The translations under genes and the position numbers were made by a program. A DNA stretch of 23,081 nucleotides from UBA8919 sp041658185. Lineage in GTDB: Bacteria; Elusimicrobiota; UBA8919. The DNA is taken from positions 1 through 23,081 of the forward strand of contig JBBAAR010000019.1 of assembly GCA_041658185.1 (NCBI GenBank), written 5' to 3'. Below the pieces are notes generated by a model, which ran no database searches, was not told where the DNA came from, and saw nothing but the letters and a program-made list of their open reading frames with translations. This document shows positions 1-7,456 of this stretch, in pieces. Numbering within the stretch: position 1 is the first letter of the stretch; each line of letters begins with the position of its first letter.

Positions 1-2
1 GG

Positions 3-1388
3 AGTGATACTACAGGAGTTGGAAGTTCAACCAGTCCGTATAATACAGTTTATAAAGCAGTTGACCAATGCGCATCCAGCGGAGACGCTGTATATATAAG
101 AGCCAGCACCGCAACCTATGATGTGACATCTACATGGGCATCATCCCCACCTAATGATTACGGCAGGGGAGGACTTGATGATAAAGGTAAAAGTATAGAT
201 TTTATTGGAGAAGGATATAATACAGTGTGCGTTGCTGATGGCACTAAACACTCTTTTCGTGACCACCATTGTATTTCCACGCGAGGAACTAATACCAAAA
301 TTTATAATATAAAATTCAATTTCATAGGTTTTGGAAGTAGAAATTCAAACTATATGACGAGTTTCTTTGGATATGATGCTGCGGAAACACAGGCGAAGAT
401 ATATAATTGCGTTTTTGCCCGGACAGATACAACAATACAACCGTCAATGATTTACGATAATTCCGCCGCCAGTAACATTTATTTATATAATTGCCTTTTT
501 GAAACGGAATATGATTGGCAAGGTTCGTATAGTGGTTCTACCGGATTGAAGACAACTCAAAATGTCGGTTTTACAAAAGCAACTACAAGCATTGGAATAA
601 CTTTGACTACTTGTTTGTCAAGTGTTTCTGATGATGCGGAATATTATATTACGTCTGCCGGTTGGCAAAATGCCGGCACAGGAACAAACCCGAATGGTAC
701 AACGGCGCATATAGGAGTTTACGGTGGAACTTATGCATGGGGATATTGGAATAACGGAACTTACAAATCCAACGTAATGGATACAGGGTTAGATAATTCA
801 AAAGTGTATTATTCGTCATGGACACCGGTAACCCAGCCCGGCGGGACAAACATAAATGTAGGAGTGAGGGCATCAAACACGAGTTTTGCGTCGGGAGATG
901 GGACACCTTCTTGGACACCTGCAACGAACGGCGGTAACCCCGATGTAACGGGCAGGTACATTCAATATATGAGCACGTTCACAACTACAAGTTCAACTAC
1001 TACACCGCGGATAGAGGACATAACAATAGCATACAAAGTAAAGCCGTGGCAGGAAAAGACAACAGTAAGAACCGGTAATAATGCCTTTGGTTTTGGCGGT
1101 GGAGAGAGTTTTGAGTGGGAGATACCCGCAAAGAGCGGGCAACTAATCACAGTAACAGCATACATAAGATACAACACAAGTTACGGTAGTGCGAGCAAAC
1201 CGAAGATAACGCTTTACAATTTAGGTATAAGCAATATAGCAACGATGACACAAGGAGCGGATACTTGGGAGCAGTTAACAGTGAGCGGCACACCGAACAG
1301 GGACGGAGTACTCAAACTGAAGATAGAGGGCTATGCAACAGTCCCCGGCGCAAAGATGTTTGTTGACGACATCAGCATAAGTCAGTGA
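3..1388 (+). CDS. secreted beta-rich surface protein, 5' end outside the window
   Basis: The reading frame is open from the first bases of the window to TGA at 1386-1388, so the true start lies upstream. A GTG at 123 is in frame, but the 40 codons before it read as the same kind of protein, so it is not the start. The visible 461 residues are rich in Gly, Ser, Thr, Asn and Tyr with almost no long hydrophobic stretch. Short turns such as ...IYNCVFARTD... and ...IYLYNCLFETE... recur at spacings typical of a right-handed parallel beta-helix. The segment before about 1046 (RYIQYMSTFTTTSSTTTPRIEDI) resembles a small beta-sandwich seen in other secreted proteins. The last 113 residues (1047-1385) are a module shared with the protein at 2105-4123. 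I infer an exported adhesin-like or carbohydrate-binding surface protein; the substrate is unknown. Confidence 0.75.
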   Translation, partial: SDTTGVGSSTSPYNTVYKAVDQCASSGDAVYIRASTATYDVTSTWASSPPNDYGRGGLDDKGKSIDFIGEGYNTVCVADGTKHSFRDHHCISTRGTNTKIYNIKFNFIGFGSRNSNYMTSFFGYDAAETQAKIYNCVFARTDTTIQPSMIYDNSAASNIYLYNCLFETEYDWQGSYSGSTGLKTTQNVGFTKATTSIGITLTTCLSSVSDDAEYYITSAGWQNAGTGTNPNGTTAHIGVYGGTYAWGYWNNGTYKSNVMDTGLDNSKVYYSSWTPVTQPGGTNINVGVRASNTSFASGDGTPSWTPATNGGNPDVTGRYIQYMSTFTTTSSTTTPRIEDITIAYKVKPWQEKTTVRTGNNAFGFGGGESFEWEIPAKSGQLITVTAYIRYNTSYGSASKPKITLYNLGISNIATMTQGADTWEQLTVSGTPNRDGVLKLKIEGYATVPGAKMFVDDISISQ

Positions 1389-1460
1389 TTAAAATCCGTA
1401 AAGCGTGAAATGTGAAGGGTGACTGAAATTTTATGATAATATAATAAACGTAAAAAACAC

Positions 1461-1489
1461 TTGACAAACTGCCGGTTTTGTGTTATAGT
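1461..1489 (+). promoter_or_regulatory. sigma70-type promoter of hicAB, extended -10
   Basis: TTGACA at 1461-1466 and TATAGT at 1484-1489 are 17 bp apart. A TG one base upstream of the -10 (1481-1482) makes it an extended -10. An A-tract precedes the -35, and the 17 bases at 1452-1468 are identical to those at 14928-14944 in front of the peptidase operon. The predicted transcription start falls at roughly 1495-1498, almost on the ATG at 1500, so the transcript may be leaderless or nearly so. Confidence 0.75.
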
Positions 1490-1499
1490 TATATCGCGA

Positions 1500-1688
1500 A
1501 TGAAAATCAGGGATGTCGTAAAATTAATAGAAGCGGACGGTTGGTATATCATTAGAACAAAAGGCAGTCATAGACAATATAAACATTCTCATAAATCGGG
1601 AAGAGTAACTATTGCAGGTCATCCGAAAGACGATTTGGCGGCCGGAACATTAAACAGCGTTCTCAAACAAGCACAACTTAAAAAATAG
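1500..1688 (+). CDS. hicA: HicA-family toxin (mRNA interferase)
   Basis: This 62-residue protein fits the small HicA toxins, which have a double-stranded-RNA-binding-like fold and cleave mRNA. It shows the expected order: MKIRDVVKLIEADGW, then RTKGSHRQYKH with the conserved catalytic His of the GSH motif, then a lysine-rich strand (SGRVTIAGHPKDDL), then AGTLNSVLKQAQL. I chose ATG at 1500. A longer in-frame start at 1461 would lie on the -35 box and add a non-homologous N-terminus. The stop is 12 bases before hicB, giving the usual toxin-then-antitoxin order of hicAB loci. No ribosome-binding site is visible, in keeping with a very short leader. In known pairs HicB binds HicA and masks its active site. 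Confidence 0.85.
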   Translation: MKIRDVVKLIEADGWYIIRTKGSHRQYKHSHKSGRVTIAGHPKDDLAAGTLNSVLKQAQLKK

Positions 1689-1700
1689 CGGAGGTATATT

Positions 1701-1910
1701 ATGCATCGTTTTCTAATTATTATTGAAAAAGCAAAAAAAAATTATTCCGCGTATTCCCCGGATTTACCGGGATGTATTGCTACCGGAAAGACGAGAGAAT
1801 CCGCAGAAAAAAATATGTATTCTGCGATTAAAATGCACGTTAGTGGTTTAGTAGAAGACAATAAGGCAATACCTACTTCACAATCCATAGCTGAATTTAT
1901 TGCAGTGTAA
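1701..1910 (+). CDS. hicB: HicB-family antitoxin (short form)
   Basis: This 69-residue protein has the HicB partial RNase-H-like fold signature: a first strand (MHRFLIIIEKAKKNYSAY), then SPDLPGCIATGKTRESAEKNMYSAIKMHV. That matches the family pattern in which a PDLPG-C turn is followed by T-x-E-A/S-x-x-N and a helix. A clear GGAGGT sits at 1690-1695, five bases before ATG. The C-terminus ends at AEFIAV without a helix-turn-helix or ribbon-helix-helix domain. If the family rule holds, it would neutralise HicA directly but could not bind the promoter by itself. It is presumably translated from the same mRNA as hicA. Confidence 0.85.
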   Translation: MHRFLIIIEKAKKNYSAYSPDLPGCIATGKTRESAEKNMYSAIKMHVSGLVEDNKAIPTSQSIAEFIAV

Positions 1911-1978
1911 TGCCGGTAACGATATGAAAACGCAGACAAATATCATTAAAACGCATAAATTTCGTTATTTAAGTTCCT

Positions 1979-2005
1979 TATCTATCTATCTATCTATCTA
2001 TCTAT
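1979..2005 (+). repeat. TCTA tetranucleotide microsatellite
   Basis: Six perfect TCTA units at 1981-2004, plus flanking partial units, form an uninterrupted tract of 27 bases. It lies about 100 bases upstream of the glycine-rich protein gene and 68 bases after the hicB stop. It is not inside any convincing reading frame. Tracts like this are prone to slippage and can alter promoter spacing or leader length. Confidence 0.9.
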
Positions 2006-2049
2006 GTCAAAGATAAAAGGGAAAAGGTAAATAGAAGTAAAAAAGAAAG

Positions 2050-2082
2050 AAACCAGTTCACAAGTATGTGGGCTGGTTTTTT
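2050..2082 (+). terminator. intrinsic terminator or leader attenuator after hicB
   Basis: The arms AAACCAG (2050-2056) and CTGGTTT (2073-2079) pair, and an inner CACA/TGTG stem extends the hairpin past a small internal loop. A run of T follows at 2077-2082. It can end the hicAB transcript. Because it also lies 23 bases before the next start codon, it could instead act as an attenuator for the gene at 2105. Confidence 0.65.
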
Positions 2083-2104
2083 ATTTCCTATTTTGAGGTG
2101 AAAT

Positions 2105-4123
2105 ATGATTAAAAAACTTGGTTATTTGATTTTTATCCTCAGTATGCTTGCTTTTGTGCCGACATCCGTAGCAGCCGCTCCGCTGGAACTTGATTATATG
2201 GAGTATAATTCAGACGTCAACGCGCAAGCCGCATACGTGAGCAATTCTTCCGTCACAGCGACGGGCGGAACGATAACGGAAGTCGGGGGTTACAGGATTC
2301 ATACTTTTACCACCGTCGGAAATAACACTTTTACGATGGATGTCTCCACGAGTGTTGAAGTGCTTGTGGTTGGTGGTGGTGGTAGCGGCGGTGGTAATTT
2401 GGGAGGAGGTGGAGGAGGCGGTGGTGTAATATACAAATCTTCATATGCTGTTACCGCACAGGCATATACTATTACGGTTGGCGCCGGCGGTGCTGGTGTA
2501 CTTGGCATACAATCTGGTGTTTCGGGTAACAATGGCGGCAATTCCGTAGCATTCGGATTAACAGCCATAGGGGGCGGGGGTGGAGGGGCCGGGGAGGGCA
2601 TTACTACTCCAGGAAATGGTGGGTCTGGTGGCGGCGGCAGTGGGTATTCTGGTTCTGCTCCCGGTGGTTCAGGGACTGCAGGACAAGGAAATTCTGGTGG
2701 TTCTGGCGGAGGTGGTTCGCCCGCTTACGGCGGTGGGGGTGGCGGTGGGGCTGGTGCAGTAGGAAATAATGGAAATAGCAGCAACGCTGGCCATGGAGGT
2801 GTCGGTGTATCTAATCCCATTTTAGGCACTGTTTATTATTGGGGTGGTGGCGGTGGTGGTGGTGCATACACCTCAGGCTCTGCTGGCAATGGCGGCTTGG
2901 GCGGTGGTGGTGGTGGTAGTTCTGACATTGCGAATAATGGCACTGGTGGCGGAAGTGCTTTGAATAGTGGTTCCAATGGAGCCAAACAGGTTGATTACGC
3001 TGGCAGTGCAGGGGCAAGCACAGGTGGTGGTGGCGGTGGTTCTCATCACACTATTACAAGATGGTACTACTCAGGCAACGGCGGCTCCGGCATCGTAATA
3101 GTAAGATACCCAATTCCCTCACTATTTGATTCTTCCGAATCCACTATCAAAACGCAGGGCTCTTATGCACTAAAGTCCACTTCAACAATAACCACATCAC
3201 TCAACAAAACCCTCACTCGTACGGTATCGCCTACGATAAATCTAACAGACAGGACAACAATCAAGTTTGATATTCGTTCTTCAAGAACGGGAAACAATAT
3301 CAAAATAGGTATTCGCGACTCAGGCGGAACGACTACGGAAATAACGCCTAACATCACACCGGCGGATACCTATCAAACAGTAACCTGGGACATATCAGCG
3401 GTATCCAATGCCAACAAGGATGTAATAGACAAAATAATAATTACCATAGTTAACGCAGACGCAGCCAACACTTTTTATATTGATAATCTTTTCTCGCCCG
3501 TTATCACCCCAAGTGCGCCTGCGATAAGTTCTGTTACTGCAAACACGTTCACGAAGATAACCTGGTACTGGACTGACAATTCATCAGGAGCATCGCAGGA
3601 GGACAATTTTAAGATTTATACATCAACAGGAGGATTGATAGCGACATTAAGTGCAGATACAACGTATTATGAAGAAACCGGCTTGGCAAGAAACAAGCAA
3701 TACAGCCGATATGTACAAGCAATAAACGCAGCAGGTTCAAACAATTCGGCGACTGTAAGTTGGCGGACAAAACCGGGGACGTATCAGGAGAAGACGACAA
3801 CCCGCACAGGCCCGAACAGTTTTGGATTTGTCGGAGACGGTTTGTGGGAGTGGGAAGTTGCTGCGAAATCAGGACAACTTGTAACAATAACAGCATACAT
3901 AAGATACAACACAAGTTACGGCAGTGCAACAAAGCCGGAATTGACACTGTACAATCTGGGAGTGAACAGCAATGCAACGATGAGTGCATCTGCGGACACG
4001 TGGGAACAATTGCAGGTTTCCGGCACACCCGACAGAAACGGAGTACTCAAACTGAAGATAGAGGGCTTCTCAACCGCCCCCGGAGCAAAGATGTATGTTG
4101 ATGATATACAGATAAATCAGTGA
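2105..4123 (+). CDS. exported glycine-rich multidomain surface protein
   Basis: 672 residues. A signal peptide is clear: MIKKL, a hydrophobic core, then a likely Ala-x-Ala cleavage around residues 22-25. Residues about 85-335 form a glycine-rich domain opening with VLVVGGGGSGGG and closing with GGSGIVIVRYP, the bounds of the known Gly-rich family whose members lie in large surface proteins. Next come a beta-sandwich resembling carbohydrate-binding modules (about 340-460, ending FYIDNLF) and a fibronectin-type-III-like domain (about 468-556). The last 113 residues (560-672) are the module shared with the upstream gene. GAGGTG at 2095-2100 gives a good ribosome-binding site. The middle codes almost only for Gly, Ser, Ala and Asn from GGT/GGC/GGA triplets. 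I infer a cell-surface or extracellular matrix protein; the function is unknown. Confidence 0.8.
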   Translation: MIKKLGYLIFILSMLAFVPTSVAAAPLELDYMEYNSDVNAQAAYVSNSSVTATGGTITEVGGYRIHTFTTVGNNTFTMDVSTSVEVLVVGGGGSGGGNLGGGGGGGGVIYKSSYAVTAQAYTITVGAGGAGVLGIQSGVSGNNGGNSVAFGLTAIGGGGGGAGEGITTPGNGGSGGGGSGYSGSAPGGSGTAGQGNSGGSGGGGSPAYGGGGGGGAGAVGNNGNSSNAGHGGVGVSNPILGTVYYWGGGGGGGAYTSGSAGNGGLGGGGGGSSDIANNGTGGGSALNSGSNGAKQVDYAGSAGASTGGGGGGSHHTITRWYYSGNGGSGIVIVRYPIPSLFDSSESTIKTQGSYALKSTSTITTSLNKTLTRTVSPTINLTDRTTIKFDIRSSRTGNNIKIGIRDSGGTTTEITPNITPADTYQTVTWDISAVSNANKDVIDKIIITIVNADAANTFYIDNLFSPVITPSAPAISSVTANTFTKITWYWTDNSSGASQEDNFKIYTSTGGLIATLSADTTYYEETGLARNKQYSRYVQAINAAGSNNSATVSWRTKPGTYQEKTTTRTGPNSFGFVGDGLWEWEVAAKSGQLVTITAYIRYNTSYGSATKPELTLYNLGVNSNATMSASADTWEQLQVSGTPDRNGVLKLKIEGFSTAPGAKMYVDDIQINQ

Positions 4124-4125
4124 AT

Positions 4126-4170
4126 AGAGAATTAGTAAATTAAGGTTTTTCTAATCTCTAATTCTCTTTT
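4126..4170 (+). terminator. hairpin with T-run after the glycine-rich gene
   Basis: AGAGAATTAG at 4126-4135 pairs perfectly with CTAATTCTCT at 4158-4167, followed by T's. The loop is about 22 bases, longer than usual. The same right arm occurs again at 4178-4187, so this may be a repeat-derived terminator. It begins three bases after the stop codon. Confidence 0.55.
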
Positions 4171-4461
4171 GTATCAACTAATTCTCTGACTCAAAGCAAA
4201 TGGTGTCAGGTTTGACATTTCACATTTGAAATGTACAACTGGGACGATTCTAGTCATAATAGTGTGAGTTTGATTTCTCCATATTTCAACATTTTTAACA
4301 GTTATTTTTTTGAAGTAAAAATGTAACACTTTCTTCTACATGGTGACAAATCTTATGACCAAACAAATCATATTCTAAGAAAATGGATACGGAGTAATTA
4401 AAAGGAAAAAAGGATGCTTTCAGACGGTGACAATATTCCGGATTGAATAATCTCAAACGAG

Positions 4462-4494
4462 ATTGCCACGAGTCAACAAGTTGGCTCTCGCAAT
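4462..4494. repeat. stem-loop repeat-like element
   Basis: ATTGC (4462-4466) pairs with GCAAT (4490-4494), and GAGTCAAC (4470-4477) pairs with GTTGGCTC (4480-4487) with one G-T wobble. The ends (GATTGCCA... and ...CGCAATGACA) look like the small palindromic repeats scattered between genes in many uncultivated bacteria. Whether it is dispersed in this genome cannot be told from one window. Confidence 0.5.
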
Positions 4495-4612
4495 GACATA
4501 GTAAAAAAATATTTTATGACCGCATAAAAAATCATTTTTGATTGCGGTTAACTCCCGCCAAAACAAAAAATCTCTTGATTTATTCACTGACATTATATAA
4601 CATTATACTGCT

Positions 4613-7213
4613 ATGAACGGAAAAAAATTACTTTATATTATCGGGTTGTTGCTTATAACTGCCAACATTGAAACGGAACTTCATACCGCGGAACCTGTAA
4701 TTTCAAAGGAAGATATTACCGGCAGACACGCGGTAAAAATAAAAAAAGCGATAGAAAAAGGCGCGGATGTAAATACAAAAAATTCATTCGGCGAAACACC
4801 GCTTATGATTGCGGCAACGACAAACGCTCTTGATATCGCAAGATTACTGATAGAAAAAGGGGCAGATGTTAATTCCGTAAATTCATTGGGTATGACAACT
4901 CTGGGAATTGCCGCGCTTCATAATTCAAAAGATGTCGCCGGACTGCTGATTGAAAAAGGCGTAAACGTCAACGCAAAAGATTTGTTTGATAAAACACCTT
5001 TGACGATAGCGGCAAATAATAATTCTATGGATGTCGCCGAATTACTGATTAAACGCGGGGCAGACATAACGATAAAAGACGGTTACGGCAATATGCTTTT
5101 AACGACGGTTGCAGGGCAAAATTACTCCGGTTTTGCGGAATTGCTTATTGAAAACGGAGCGGATGTTAACGGCAGAAATTCATTCGGCGAAACACCTTTA
5201 ATGATGGCGGCCTCAAAAAATGCAACGGCTACGGTAAAACTACTGCTCAAAAAAAATGCGAAAATCAACGCAAAAGACAACTACGGATTAACACCGCTTA
5301 TGTGGGCTGCCGGAAAAAATTCTTTTGATGCGGTAAAAATACTGATAGGGCATAGTGCAAATATCAACCAAGAAAACAAAGACGGCGATACGGCTCTTTT
5401 GATTGCGTTAAAAAATGAATATCCTGAAATTGCCGCCATGCTTATAGAAAACGGGGCGGACACCAACAAAAAAAATATTGAAGGAAAAACTGCTCTTATG
5501 ATAACGGCAAAGAAAAATTATTACGAAACGGCAAAATTACTTATAGACAAAAAAGCAAATCTTAACGAAAAAAACAAAGACGGCGATACCCCGCTGCTGC
5601 TCGCTTTAAAAAACAATTCTTTGGATGCGGCAAAATTACTGATAGACAAAAAGACAGAACTTGATATAAAAAATAAAACAGGTGAAACGGCATTATTGGT
5701 TGCCATAAATAATGATTTTTCAAATATTTCAAAACTTATTATAAATGCGGGAACGGATGTCAACTTAAAATATATTTCCAAAAAATCTGCATTGATGTTT
5801 GCGGCGGCACAAAACTCAACCGAAACGGTGAAATTACTTCTTAAAAAAGGAGCAGATGTTAACTCAAAAGATATCTCCGGTTCAACTGCACTTATGTATG
5901 CCGCGGCAATAATATCCGCAGACACCGTAACATCCACCGTTACTGCAAAAATACTTATTGAAAACGGTGCGAATGTAAAGACAAAAGACAATTACAAAAG
6001 AACGGCATTAATAATAGCGGCGGCAAAAAAAAATTCATATCATATCGTAAAACTTCTTCTTGAAAACGGAGCGGATGCCGGCGTAAAAGACAATTCCGGC
6101 TACACGGCTCTGATATTATCGGCAGTTCACAATTCATCAAATACTGCAAAAATTCTTATTGAAAACGGAAGCCCGGTAAATGCAAAAACTATCTATGGCA
6201 AAACAGCATTAATGTATGCGGCGGCGGAAAACCTTCATGGTGCCCAAATAGTGAAAATGCTAATTTCCAAAGGCGCAGACATCAATATAAAAGATGACAA
6301 TAATTCAACTGCTCTTATGGAATCCGCCGTCAGCAATTCTTCAGCCGCAGCAAAAATACTTCTTGAAAACGGGGCGGGAATAAATATCCAAAACAAAGAC
6401 GGCAAAACTGCCCTTATGATGGCTGCTTCAAAACGCAATTCTTACGACCTTGTAAAATTACTCGTCGGCAACGGTACGGAGATAAAGATAAATATAAAAG
6501 ATAATTACGGCACGACCGCATTGATGGAAGCGGCAGTTGTAAATTCCTCCGATACGCCCAAACTGCTTATTGAACGGGGGGCGGAAATAAACGCAATTAA
6601 TAATTACAACAAAACGGCGATTTTGACGGCAACTGAAAATAATTCTTTTAATGTTGTAAAAATTCTCATAGAAAATAAAGCTGATTTAACGGTAAAATCA
6701 CCGGCAAAATCAAGGGAAAAAGAAACAATTTTGTCTGTTGCACTGAAAAAAAACAGTATGGAATCCGCAAAAATACTTATTGATAACGGCGTAGACATAA
6801 ACATAAAAACCAGGGACGGTAAAAATGCCCTGATTCTATCGGCTTCAAAAAATAATTCTTTTTATGTTGTAAAGTCCTTAATTGAAAAAGGGCTGGATGT
6901 AAATTCTAAAGATATTTACGGTTCAACCGCATTGATGGAAGCGACCGTGTCAAATTCTTCAACAACCGTCAAGTTTCTAATTGAAAAAGGCGCAGATGTC
7001 AACGCAAAAACCATCAGAGGAAAAACCGCTTTAATTCTTGCATCGGCAAAAAAAGATTCTCCGGGGATTGTAAAAATACTTCTTGAAAACGGAGCCGATA
7101 CTAACGCTAAAGATAGCGACGGCTATACCGCCTTGAGTAAGGCAAAGGCATACAAAAATAAAGAAATCGTTACGCTGCTGGAAAAATACACACCTCCTGC
7201 AAAAAAACCTTGA
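4613..7213 (+). CDS. exported ankyrin-repeat protein, about 24 repeats
   Basis: 866 residues. The N-terminus (MNGKKLLYIIGLLLITANI) is a likely signal peptide, so the protein probably acts in the periplasm or outside the cell. From about residue 35 to 860 it is a continuous ankyrin solenoid. I count about 24 copies of the helix-opening motif (TPLM/TALM-x-AA), each followed by a second helix (AKLLIENGADVN) and a beta-turn (KDxxGx). Repeats in the second half alternate between two types, one with NSS at the inter-helix turn and one a residue or more longer with KKNSY/NNSF, giving a two-repeat super-period of about 67 residues. Ankyrin solenoids bind other proteins; the partner is unknown. No catalytic domain is seen. 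No Shine-Dalgarno precedes the ATG. The Pro/Lys tail PPAKKP ends the protein. Confidence 0.85.
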   Translation: MNGKKLLYIIGLLLITANIETELHTAEPVISKEDITGRHAVKIKKAIEKGADVNTKNSFGETPLMIAATTNALDIARLLIEKGADVNSVNSLGMTTLGIAALHNSKDVAGLLIEKGVNVNAKDLFDKTPLTIAANNNSMDVAELLIKRGADITIKDGYGNMLLTTVAGQNYSGFAELLIENGADVNGRNSFGETPLMMAASKNATATVKLLLKKNAKINAKDNYGLTPLMWAAGKNSFDAVKILIGHSANINQENKDGDTALLIALKNEYPEIAAMLIENGADTNKKNIEGKTALMITAKKNYYETAKLLIDKKANLNEKNKDGDTPLLLALKNNSLDAAKLLIDKKTELDIKNKTGETALLVAINNDFSNISKLIINAGTDVNLKYISKKSALMFAAAQNSTETVKLLLKKGADVNSKDISGSTALMYAAAIISADTVTSTVTAKILIENGANVKTKDNYKRTALIIAAAKKNSYHIVKLLLENGADAGVKDNSGYTALILSAVHNSSNTAKILIENGSPVNAKTIYGKTALMYAAAENLHGAQIVKMLISKGADINIKDDNNSTALMESAVSNSSAAAKILLENGAGINIQNKDGKTALMMAASKRNSYDLVKLLVGNGTEIKINIKDNYGTTALMEAAVVNSSDTPKLLIERGAEINAINNYNKTAILTATENNSFNVVKILIENKADLTVKSPAKSREKETILSVALKKNSMESAKILIDNGVDINIKTRDGKNALILSASKNNSFYVVKSLIEKGLDVNSKDIYGSTALMEATVSNSSTTVKFLIEKGADVNAKTIRGKTALILASAKKDSPGIVKILLENGADTNAKDSDGYTALSKAKAYKNKEIVTLLEKYTPPAKKP

Positions 7214-7257
7214 CCTTTAATCCCAAAAAGAAAAAGTTTTAATATCACACTTTTTAC

Positions 7258-7285
7258 TTGACAAAATTTTCTTTTTTTGTATAAT
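7258..7285 (+). promoter_or_regulatory. consensus sigma70-type promoter of the smc operon
   Basis: TTGACA at 7258-7263 and TATAAT at 7280-7285 are separated by 16 bp, a full match to both consensus boxes. Transcription would start near 7292, leaving a leader of about 165 bases before smc. It is the only promoter I can see for the run of genes up to 14908. Confidence 0.85.
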
Positions 7286-7339
7286 TGCTAAAAGATGGTA
7301 AAAGAAGATGTTAATTCGGTAAAAAAACACACTGAACGG

Positions 7340-7440
7340 ACACGGAATGAAGGAAAACCCCGATAGACATCGGGGTAAACTCCACAGACACGGAAAGTTC
7401 CGCGACAATTCTGTGTATGCTTTCTGCGTCAGTTCCGTGT
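7340..7440. repeat. nested inverted repeats in the smc leader
   Basis: ACACGGAA at 7340-7347 and again at 7388-7395 is the complement of TTCCGTGT at 7433-7440. Inside lie a perfect 8-bp hairpin (ACCCCGAT 7357-7364, ATCGGGGT 7369-7376), CGGAA/TTCCG at 7391-7402, and CACAGA/TCTGTG at 7383-7388 and 7410-7415. No T-run follows the strong hairpin, so it is not a plain terminator. It looks like an inserted palindromic repeat that now lies in the 5' untranslated region of smc. I do not recognise a known riboswitch. Confidence 0.6.
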
Positions 7441-7456
7441 AAGGAGCAAAGCGACG

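Larger units (their letters stand above)
4124..4612. other. 489-base gene-free spacer with several hairpins
   Basis: I see no coding region. The spacer holds the terminator-like hairpin at 4126-4170, a perfect 8-bp inverted repeat at 4215-4234 (ACATTTCA...TGAAATGT), a longer hairpin at 4462-4494, and ACCGCA/TGCGGT arms at 4519-4524 and 4543-4548 around an A-rich/T-rich inner stem. No consensus promoter is visible for the ankyrin gene. The bases just before its ATG are AT-rich (TATATAA, TATACT) but have no matching -35 at a normal distance. Confidence 0.6.

Noticed and set aside
123..1388. GTG at 123 as start of the first gene
   Set aside because: The frame is open and protein-like all the way to base 3, so the gene begins before the window.
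2811..3017. His-rich minus-strand frame in the glycine-rich gene
   Set aside because: It is the antisense image of GGT/GGC glycine codons and has no start signals.
5521..5991. Minus-strand frame of 156 codons in the ankyrin gene
   Set aside because: It mirrors the repeat codons of the real gene on the other strand and has no independent support.
7351..7376. The 8-bp hairpin in the smc leader as an intrinsic terminator
   Set aside because: No T-run follows it, and a strong gene lies directly downstream.
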